DNA of 64,000 nucleotides, from positions 30,792-94,791 of the forward strand of contig CAJXZP010000006.1 of NCBI GenBank assembly GCA_913062955.1. Direction: 5' to 3'. Shown one piece after another: positions 55,927 to 62,563 of the stretch (its first letter is position 1; each line of letters starts with the position of its first letter). This stretch comes from an uncultured Flavobacteriales bacterium. Its GTDB lineage: Bacteria > Bacteroidota > Bacteroidia > Flavobacteriales_G > Salibacteraceae. A program made the translations under genes and the position numbers. The notes under the pieces are model-generated. The model ran no database searches. It was not told where the DNA came from and worked only from the letters and a program-made list of their open reading frames with translations.

Positions 55927-56232
55927 TTATTTGGACTTCTCTTCCGAAGAATAGATTTTATGGGTGGCTTGTTTAAGCTCGGATTGGGGTAAAAAGGAAT
56001 CCGAGATAGTCAATATGGCATGTAAGTTATCTTGCAGTTTATCGAGTTCCAACTCCCCGGGTTTCACAGCGGTTTGTAATAAGTGCAGCGCCATATCGGC
56101 CAATAATAGGCGTTGTTTTTCCAACCATTTTTCATCGCCTTTTTTGGCCATATTTTGGAGATAACTCACCTCCACTTTGTGATGTAGTTCCCAACTGGTA
56201 TCGATAAGCTGTAATCTTTCTTCTTTGGTCAT
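55927..56232 (-). CDS. Hypothetical helical protein
   Basis: A protein of about 101 residues, nearly all helical and rich in Leu, Lys, Glu and Gln (LLLADMALHLLQTAVKPGEL). I recognise no family. I chose the ATG at 56232, preceded by AAGGGA, a rare Shine-Dalgarno-like sequence; a GTG at 56268 would overlap the YqaE gene. It is the last gene of the SRPBCC-YqaE operon. Confidence 0.6.
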   Translation of the reverse strand: MTKEERLQLIDTSWELHHKVEVSYLQNMAKKGDEKWLEKQRLLLADMALHLLQTAVKPGELELDKLQDNLHAILTISDSFLPQSELKQATHKIYSSEEKSK

Positions 56233-56251
56233 TCCCTTATGATTACTAGCC

Positions 56252-56458
56252 TTAAACCTTTTGGGCACGCATTATATGACGTTCCATTTTGCGAATCCGA
56301 TTCTCGGTCATGGCATTGCTACGCGAAACCACCGCCCAAATGGCTGCAGGCAACCAACCAATCAAGGTGACTTGAAGGATTAAACATACAATACCCGATA
56401 AAATTTTACCTCTTAAAAAGAACGATAACCACGGAACGAGAACAGCTATTAAAATCAT
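56252..56458 (-). CDS. YqaE/Pmp3 family small membrane protein
   Basis: A 68-residue protein with two membrane helices (residues 2-12 with FFLRGK, and 19-42, SGIVCLILQVTLIGWLPAAI). The pattern GWLPAAIWAV is diagnostic of the YqaE/Pmp3 proteolipid family, linked to membrane potential and ion stress. It overlaps the upstream SRPBCC gene by 4 bases, so the two are co-translated. Confidence 0.85.
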   Translation of the reverse strand: MILIAVLVPWLSFFLRGKILSGIVCLILQVTLIGWLPAAIWAVVSRSNAMTENRIRKMERHIMRAQKV

Positions 56459-57006
56459 ATGGCCAGGCTTTTATTCAAAAAATAATTCTTTTGGTTTTGC
56501 TCGATTACTTTTTTAAGATTATTCAAATTTTCAGCTTCTTGATCGCACATCATACCGTTTAAAAAAGAAATCATGGATTGAGAAAAAATACCATTTCCCA
56601 AAGTAGTTGTTTTGGAACGAATATGGGTTTTCCCGTCTTTTTCTGTCATGAATAACTCGTAATCCATATTCATAAAATCCATGGTAAATGTCATGGCCAT
56701 ATACGCTTGGGGTATACTAGCGGTAATGGTTTCTTGCATCACCATTTCTTCCCCATTTTCGATTACATAAATATTAGAAACAGCGCCTACAGTGCTAGCT
56801 TCACCGCTAACTAACTCTAATCTATCAATTACATGTAACCATTCCGATATTCTCGATTCATCTTCCATCACCGCCCACGATTCGGCTACCGACTTGTTGA
56901 CCACCACTTCATTTTCATAAGTAATTGAAGGATTTAACAAACCGTTCCCGAAAAAAATGAGAACTAAAATCACAATAAAAAACAACAGGTATTTTAAATA
57001 TTTCAT
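56455..57006 (-). CDS. SRPBCC-domain membrane-anchored protein
   Basis: A protein of about 183 residues. One membrane helix (MKYLKYLLFFIVILVLIFFG) is followed by a START/SRPBCC ligand-binding domain: VNKSVAESWAVMEDESRISE, QETITASIPQAYMAMTFTMD, THIRSKTTTLGNGIFSQSMI. Such proteins bind lipids or small hydrophobic ligands. First gene of a three-gene operon with the YqaE gene. I chose the ATG at 57006; an upstream start adds 10 unlikely residues. Confidence 0.82.
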   Translation of the reverse strand: MKYLKYLLFFIVILVLIFFGNGLLNPSITYENEVVVNKSVAESWAVMEDESRISEWLHVIDRLELVSGEASTVGAVSNIYVIENGEEMVMQETITASIPQAYMAMTFTMDFMNMDYELFMTEKDGKTHIRSKTTTLGNGIFSQSMISFLNGMMCDQEAENLNNLKKVIEQNQKNYFLNKSLAI

Positions 57007-57130
57007 AATTAGAAAAATTATCTTGAATTCGAACAAAGGTAATTAGTTTAATCCGATTTCATATATTTCCTGTATTCACACCACACCTACCCTATGGTTT
57101 TGACCATTATGGAAGGAGCCCTTACAACGT

Positions 57131-58339
57131 TTATAATTCGGGATTCACAATTTTACCCATAAACAAAATGGCTTTGGTATCGTTGTCAATGATGTAAATC
57201 AAAAAAGGATGATCTGCCATAAAGTTTTTAGGCAGTGGCGTTTGAGAGGGTGCCATTTTTTCAATCATGACTACCGCAGTGGCAGCTGCTGCTTCGCTAC
57301 CTTTTTCATCCACTTCAATAAATGCTTTGTGCACCACATTCGAAATATATAAGCCATTAATTGGTGACATTTTCGAAAAATCAGCCCCGGAAGAAAAAGC
57401 ACTTACCATACCCATTTCTTTCAAATACTCCTTAAGTCCCAAATTGAGCGTAAGTTTAAACTTAGGTAAATCCAAGTATACCTTCTTTGGTTTAGATGAC
57501 ATTACTTTTTGAATTTGAGTCGTGGACAATTGTTTTTCTACCACTGTCATTTTTTCCGGATCTTTGGGTAACACCACTACCATACTTTGTTTATTTCCTT
57601 GGTAGGGTAAACTAATCATCTGAAAATCCAAATTTTCCATGTATTTAAAGTCTCCAAACGAATGCATAAAAGGTATTTCATTGGATTCGGTTTCATTTCG
57701 TTTGAAGGTCCGGTCACGGGTTTCTTTTACATCAAACTCTGCCAACCAATCGCCTTTAAAATAAATGGCATTGGTCAACACCAAACGGGTATCTGGAGTA
57801 ATCATTCCTTTAGATAATAAATTTACAATACGGTCATTGGTTTTGGTGGCTACCCAATTATTAATTAGCAACCGCTCTTGCTCGGACCTATTTACAAAAT
57901 CCATGGTTTTTAATTCTGCCTGGTAAGCATTTTCATTAATGCCTACAAAATCTTTCTGTAAGGGGTATGTTTTTTCTCCCCACAATTGATTGGCAATGGC
58001 CAACTCCACATTCTCTTTGGCATTCTCCAGCATTTGGTTGGTATAGTTCCCATATCCATAATGAAAAAAACCTTCATTCGCATCAAAACGCATGGTTTTG
58101 GCCATTTCTATTTGAGTGGAGCCATTGGCACCAGCGTAAGTCATAGCCAAGGCAGATGAAATACTATAAGGACTAAGAAAAATATTACCTGTGGATTTCT
58201 CCGTGATTTTTTGGTACAGATCAAAAGCAAACTGGTTGTTTTGCTGGGCATAATATGCCGGATCTGGAAGACGTTTTTTGGGAGTAGCGGAAGCCATGGC
58301 AACAACGATCAATACCAAAGGAAATAAATGCTTTTTCAT
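57131..58339 (-). CDS. Secreted serpin family protease inhibitor
   Basis: A 402-residue serpin. A Sec signal peptide (MKKHLFPLVLIVVAMASA) is followed by the whole fold: NIFLSPYSISSALAMTYAGA at about 52, LVLTNAIYFKGDWLAEF at about 185, and the breach/shutter text. The reactive-centre loop runs from about 347 (GSEAAAATAVVMIEK), with the hinge alanines needed for inhibition. Counting from the P15 Gly, P1 is Lys361 and P1' is Met, which predicts trypsin-like targets. It ends in the serpin signature HPFLIYIIDNDTKAILFMGK. Such bacterial serpins are thought to protect against host or competitor proteases. Single gene. Confidence 0.94.
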   Translation of the reverse strand: MKKHLFPLVLIVVAMASATPKKRLPDPAYYAQQNNQFAFDLYQKITEKSTGNIFLSPYSISSALAMTYAGANGSTQIEMAKTMRFDANEGFFHYGYGNYTNQMLENAKENVELAIANQLWGEKTYPLQKDFVGINENAYQAELKTMDFVNRSEQERLLINNWVATKTNDRIVNLLSKGMITPDTRLVLTNAIYFKGDWLAEFDVKETRDRTFKRNETESNEIPFMHSFGDFKYMENLDFQMISLPYQGNKQSMVVVLPKDPEKMTVVEKQLSTTQIQKVMSSKPKKVYLDLPKFKLTLNLGLKEYLKEMGMVSAFSSGADFSKMSPINGLYISNVVHKAFIEVDEKGSEAAAATAVVMIEKMAPSQTPLPKNFMADHPFLIYIIDNDTKAILFMGKIVNPEL

Positions 58340-58659
58340 AATTCAATTTTTAGAAGTCAAACACTCATGCACGAATGTTTCACGGGATAAAACTAATTGA
58401 AAATGGTAATTCAAAGCCCTATAGGGCATGAATTTTCTATCCTAATTTTCAACACAAATCATTTTCCATAACCCTAAGCTTCCCTTGCTTTCGCATGTCA
58501 GAAAATGGCCAAATAGAACGATAACCAGAATGACTTTTGATCCATCTAAATTGTGAAACACGCAGTTCATACACGTATCCCAATACAAAAGATAAAAATT
58601 ACAATACCTATTTTTGAAATAGCCAGATCTATGGCATAAAGAACTTACTTAAACAATCA
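58340..58659. other. 320-bp intergenic region
   Basis: Lies between the serpin start and the end of the TPR-methyltransferase gene. Nothing further is visible except AT-rich sequence that should hold the serpin promoter. Confidence 0.5.
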
Positions 58660-60396
58660 TCAAATTCGAAAACGGATCAAAGTATCGCTATACCAGACCT
58701 GTAATACAAATGTTTCTCCAGCGGTCACCATTTTAGGTTCTTTAAACATGTATGCCGCTTGTCCCCAATGTACCATTTCGCCATCAGGCCCAGTCGATAA
58801 CGTCAATTTTTCGTTCATCCGTAGGTTAAACCAAAAAACTACCCCATTGACCATTCCCGATTTGTTAATACTCACTTTCATCTCTACCACTTCAGGATCT
58901 GTATCGGGAGTTACCGGAGGTAAGGATGCGAAATCATAACTCTTCATAGGAAATATTTCGCTAAGCTTGGTATGTGCCAACAAATTGAGTTGAATCCGTT
59001 GATATACATCCTCGGTTCGAAATACGTTGAAAGCACTAAGGTCAAAACCAGAAATATCACGTACGGGGTGCACTCGGTGATGCTCCTTCGTTTCAATTAA
59101 AACCGCCCGAAAATCGGCCCCAGCTGGAATAACTTTTGCTCCCGGTTTCACCAAATTCTGGAGCGCATGACGCAACGAAGGAATTACCCCTTCTCCCACA
59201 ATGGCGGTGTCTAGTATTTCAGAAACCAAAACATCTGCCTTTTCGGGCATATCTTCTCCAATGACTAAAGCATTGCTTTTCTTTTGAATCACGTTGATTT
59301 GGTGTTCCAATCCATTATCCTTCACCACTTTTATAGCCACATCTGCCAAAACAGGAACCAGTTCACAGGCTGTGACCTTTGAAGCACCAGCCCGAACTGC
59401 CATCATAGCGAGTAATCCCGACCCGGTACCGATATCCAAAACGGTATCTCCTTTTTGCACAGCCGCTTTCAAAGCCGAATCGTAGGCATCGTTTCGCGAT
59501 CCATCGGCAAGCATATCAAAATGCCAAGCTGCAATCCGAGAAGCACTCATTTTTTTTAGGTTCAGTTTAGCAATTTCGTTTTTCGGATCCAAATCAAGTG
59601 CGAGTTCATACTGTTTTTTTGCTAAATCCAATTCACTCCTATCCCGATGAAGATTCCCTAAAAGAACATGGACTTCCACATCATTTCCCAATATTTTCAT
59701 GGCCTTATGATAATGATTCAAAGCTTGGTTGAGATCCCCTGTCGTGTGTAAAACCATGCCCATATTCTTGTGGGCTAATCCATGATTGGCATCCAACTTC
59801 AATGCTTTCTCAAGGCTTACTCTGGCTTGTTCATAATCGCCTCTATTGGCATAAATATGGCCCAAATTAGAATGCGCAGCCACCAGATCCGGACTATGTT
59901 CTACAGCCCGTATAAATGCATGAACGGAATCGTCTATCTTTCCATTGGAATAGAGAATGGAACCTACATTATAGTGTGCTTCAGCAATCTTAGGATTGAT
60001 TTCCAATGTTTGGTAAAAGGCCTCTAACGCATCTTCTTGTTGGCCTGCATGCAATAACAAATTGGCTAGCAGAAAACGGGCATTCACATTCATTGAATCT
60101 CCGTCCACCGCTTTCCGAACAAAAGCCAGCCCCATCTCCATATTACCCAATTGGGCATGCGAAGAACCTAGCGAGGATAAGGTTTCTGTATTGCTAGGCT
60201 TTAGGTCATGCGCTTGCGCCAGAATTTGAACAGCTTCCTGTGTTCGACCTAGACCTAAAAGTACATTTCCCAACTTACTTAATGCCGGTTCATACTTTGG
60301 GTTCAAAGTAATTAGTTTCCTATAGATTTCTTCGGCTTCATGAAGTTGGCCACTTTGATGAAGTCCCATGGCACGCTGAAATTCGATTTCCGACAT
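58660..60396 (-). CDS. TPR-repeat protein fused to a PRMT-type (arginine N-)methyltransferase domain
   Basis: A 578-residue protein. Residues 1 to about 285 are eight or so TPR repeats (e.g. GLGRTQEAVQILAQAHDL, PKIAEAHYNVGSILYSNGKI). Residues from about 285 form a PRMT domain. Pre-motif FDMLADGSRNDAYDSAL is followed by motif I VLDIGTGSGLLAMMAVRAGA at about 317. The double-E loop is SEILDTAIVGEG at about 378, and a THW-like loop VHWGQAAYM lies near 545. These match PRMT7/PRMT9 of eukaryotes; PRMT9 also carries N-terminal TPRs. Arginine methylation is inferred from motifs. No signal peptide, so probably cytosolic. Single gene. Confidence 0.85.
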   Translation of the reverse strand: MSEIEFQRAMGLHQSGQLHEAEEIYRKLITLNPKYEPALSKLGNVLLGLGRTQEAVQILAQAHDLKPSNTETLSSLGSSHAQLGNMEMGLAFVRKAVDGDSMNVNARFLLANLLLHAGQQEDALEAFYQTLEINPKIAEAHYNVGSILYSNGKIDDSVHAFIRAVEHSPDLVAAHSNLGHIYANRGDYEQARVSLEKALKLDANHGLAHKNMGMVLHTTGDLNQALNHYHKAMKILGNDVEVHVLLGNLHRDRSELDLAKKQYELALDLDPKNEIAKLNLKKMSASRIAAWHFDMLADGSRNDAYDSALKAAVQKGDTVLDIGTGSGLLAMMAVRAGASKVTACELVPVLADVAIKVVKDNGLEHQINVIQKKSNALVIGEDMPEKADVLVSEILDTAIVGEGVIPSLRHALQNLVKPGAKVIPAGADFRAVLIETKEHHRVHPVRDISGFDLSAFNVFRTEDVYQRIQLNLLAHTKLSEIFPMKSYDFASLPPVTPDTDPEVVEMKVSINKSGMVNGVVFWFNLRMNEKLTLSTGPDGEMVHWGQAAYMFKEPKMVTAGETFVLQVWYSDTLIRFRI

Positions 60397-60673
60397 ATTC
60401 TAATATTAGAGTTTTTAATTAAGACCATGAAATTAATACAATTTACTAATTCTACAACCTGTTATATTTTCATCTCCTATCTACTAAATCCCGTTTTCAA
60501 TAGTTGCAACATCCCCTCCTCCATACCGTTAGAATCTGCGGTCAATAAAATTCCTTAGCCATGGTACTCTTTGTTGCTTCTTTTTTAATTTTGACCTATT
60601 TTCACATTTAATGTGAATTGAATCGCTGGTTGTTTACTAATTAATCGTTTATTGTAAATCAATTACCCAAGAA

Positions 60674-61141
60674 ATGAGATCTCTATTTTTAATAATTACC
60701 GTATTCCTATTGGTCCAAACCAGTTGTAAAAAAGACCCCGTTCTTACCATTTCCGACTTTAAAAGCTTGAAGGTAACTGATTTAGCAAATGGAATCTGGG
60801 AATTGGAACATCATAATTTCCAAGGTATTAGAAACACTGCTCCCACGGATAACCTAGCCAAATACATAACGTTTAACTCGGATAGTACTTTTATTGGCTA
60901 TACCGGCTGTAATTCTATTGAGGGTATTTACTACGCTAATGACTCTGGAAATATTTTCTTCTTTTCGCTGCTTAATTCTACAGGTGCCCCTTGCCCATCG
61001 GGAACGGGTGAATGGCATGATATTATGACGAACCAATTGTTGGCTGCCAAAACGTTTAGTATCACCAATAACACCTTAATTATTGTAGCGTCTTCTACCG
61101 ATACCATTGACCAATTACACTTTACCAAAATGCCTCAGTAG
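60674..61141 (+). CDS. META domain lipoprotein (HslJ-like)
   Basis: A 155-residue lipoprotein with the lipobox LVQTSCKKD (Cys at about 18). The domain has GIWELEHHNF at about 39, ITFNSDSTFIGYTGCNSIEG at about 70 and a late LLAAKTFSITNNTLIIVASS, which follow the META/HslJ pattern of heat-shock-related outer-membrane proteins. The cysteines at about 84 and 106 may be disulfide-linked. Function uncertain. Confidence 0.8.
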   Translation: MRSLFLIITVFLLVQTSCKKDPVLTISDFKSLKVTDLANGIWELEHHNFQGIRNTAPTDNLAKYITFNSDSTFIGYTGCNSIEGIYYANDSGNIFFFSLLNSTGAPCPSGTGEWHDIMTNQLLAAKTFSITNNTLIIVASSTDTIDQLHFTKMPQ

Positions 61142-61180
61142 TGAAGTTACTCTTTTCTAAATTTGCTATTGGATTTGGAT

Positions 61181-61573
61181 CTACTCATCGCCATAAGGGA
61201 TGCGCCACCAAGAAAAGGGCCATAGGCCAAAACAAAGGTTTCTTGTCCCCTCTATAAACCACTTAAGCTCCCTACCGTGAAACCATTCCACAAATCATAA
61301 AAACCAATCCGGTGAAAAATAGTGCCTAGCTTTTTGGGCCACTTGCTTTTCTAATTGAACCTGTACCGTATTACGTTTTACCGAATCCAATATTATTCCG
61401 ATTCCAACGGTATCTCCACCTCTTTGTTTAAGTTCCTTACGGATCTACGAAAAAGCAACTCCTTTTTGTCGTTTAGGTAGAAATTCCCTTTCCAATTCAA
61501 ACACATCTATTTTTTGAATATTTCCAATTTCTGTTTCGGATAGGTTTGCTGAATGGGGAGTAATTGAATGCAT
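61181..61573 (-). pseudogene. Possible decayed gene with two in-frame stops
   Basis: From the ATG at 61573 the frame gives 42 codons (including NIQKIDVFELEREFLPKRQK), a TAG at 61445-61447, 49 more codons (QVQLEKQVAQKARHYFSPDW and others), a TGA at 61295-61297, and 37 codons to a TAG at 61181. The amino-acid make-up looks protein-like, but I recognise no family, and random AT-rich sequence could yield this. Low confidence. Confidence 0.3.
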
Positions 61574-61609
61574 GTTTCAAATTTTAGGTTAAAATAAAAA
61601 TCAATTTAA

Positions 61610-61621
61610 TTACCATGGTAA
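61610..61621. promoter_or_regulatory. MarR-type operator copy 1, upstream of marR
   Basis: The 12-bp perfect palindrome TTACCATGGTAA lies 26 bases before the ATG of the MarR-like gene. Flanks extend the dyad imperfectly. The same sequence occurs before the DoxX-like gene, which suggests one regulator for both. Confidence 0.65.
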
Positions 61622-61647
61622 ATAAAATAGGATACATTTGCATCTGA

Positions 61648-62097
61648 ATGGCGAATATAGAAAAGGACATGAATACAAAATTTGCAAATGACACGCACCG
61701 TGCCATGAGTAATATTGTGTATTCCGCAAGTTGGATCAAGTCGCAATTTGAAGGGATTCTAAAACCCTATGGTCTATCCTCTCCCCAATTTAATATTCTT
61801 CGTATTTTAAGAGGCGCCAAGGATTGGTTAAACATGCACGAAATAAAAAACCGCATGGTGGAAAAATCGCCAAACACCACTCGGCTGTGCGACAAGTTAG
61901 TAGAAAAGGAATTGATTTATAGGGAACGAAATGAACACGATAAACGCCAGGTTTATTTAAAAATTTCGGATAAGGGGTTGAATTTTATTAAACCCATTGA
62001 TAAAGCGAATGAAACCCAGCCCATGCAATTTTTAAATAATATTACCGAACAAGAAGCCCGCACCTTATCGAATATTTTGGATAAGTTACGGGGTTAA
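61648..62097 (+). CDS. MarR family transcriptional regulator
   Basis: A 149-residue winged-helix regulator. It has NILRILRGAKDWLNMHEIKN at about 50, NTTRLCDKLVEKELIYRERN at about 75 and HDKRQVYLKISDKGLNFI at about 97, the classic MarR pattern with its DxR wing. It probably binds TTACCATGGTAA, present before its own start and before the DoxX gene 69 bases downstream, so it is likely autoregulated and controls DoxX. The ligand is unknown; such regulators usually sense phenolics or oxidants. Confidence 0.92.
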   Translation: MANIEKDMNTKFANDTHRAMSNIVYSASWIKSQFEGILKPYGLSSPQFNILRILRGAKDWLNMHEIKNRMVEKSPNTTRLCDKLVEKELIYRERNEHDKRQVYLKISDKGLNFIKPIDKANETQPMQFLNNITEQEARTLSNILDKLRG

Positions 62098-62116
62098 AAA
62101 AAATTTACATCATTAC

Positions 62117-62128
62117 TTACCATGGTAA
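62117..62128. promoter_or_regulatory. MarR-type operator copy 2, upstream of the DoxX gene
   Basis: An identical TTACCATGGTAA palindrome, with near-symmetric flanks (ATTAC / ATAAT), 37 bases before the DoxX ATG and 19 bases after the MarR stop. Confidence 0.65.
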
Positions 62129-62165
62129 ATAATGGAAATAAACGCTAAACAATTAAAACAACAAC

Positions 62166-62522
62166 ATGAAAAACAAGGATTTATTAATTTACAGAATCTC
62201 CACCGGCATACTCACTTTACTGATGTCATTTAGTGCCATAATGTATTTTGCACAACATGATATGGTTAGTGAAACTTTTAGTTTACTAGGATTTCCAACC
62301 TACATTATTTATCCGCTCGCTATTGCGAAATTTCTTGGATTAACCGCAATCTGGAGCAATAAATCGGCCGCATTAAAAGAATGGGCTTATGCCGGATTTA
62401 CGTTCAACACTTTATTAGCAGCTAGTGCCCATATTGCCATTGGTGACGGGGGCAGTGCTGCCGCAATTGTTGGATTAGTATTGATTGCTTTATCTTACGT
62501 TTTCAGTAAAAAAATAGCGTAA
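62166..62522 (+). CDS. DoxX family membrane protein
   Basis: A 118-residue protein with four membrane helices. It has LGFPTYIIYPLAIAKFLGL at about 40 and LKEWAYAGFTFN at about 70. It is paralogous to the protein at 48605-48985. It is controlled, by position, by the MarR-like gene upstream. Redox or quinone-linked function is a guess from the family. Confidence 0.9.
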   Translation: MKNKDLLIYRISTGILTLLMSFSAIMYFAQHDMVSETFSLLGFPTYIIYPLAIAKFLGLTAIWSNKSAALKEWAYAGFTFNTLLAASAHIAIGDGGSAAAIVGLVLIALSYVFSKKIA

Positions 62523-62524
62523 TT

Positions 62525-62563
62525 AAAAAAGGCCAACTATGGGTATAGTTGGCCTTTTTTTTT
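62525..62563. terminator. Bidirectional terminator between the DoxX gene and ccsA
   Basis: A 10-bp perfect stem GGCCAACTAT / ATAGTTGGCC with a GGGT loop, flanked by an A-run and a run of nine Ts. Confidence 0.92.

Larger units (their letters stand above)
61142..61647. other. 506-bp intergenic region holding a decayed frame
   Basis: No intact gene. On the minus strand, 61181-61573 reads as a partly coding frame broken by two stops (listed separately). A MarR operator-like palindrome lies at the right end. Confidence 0.5.
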
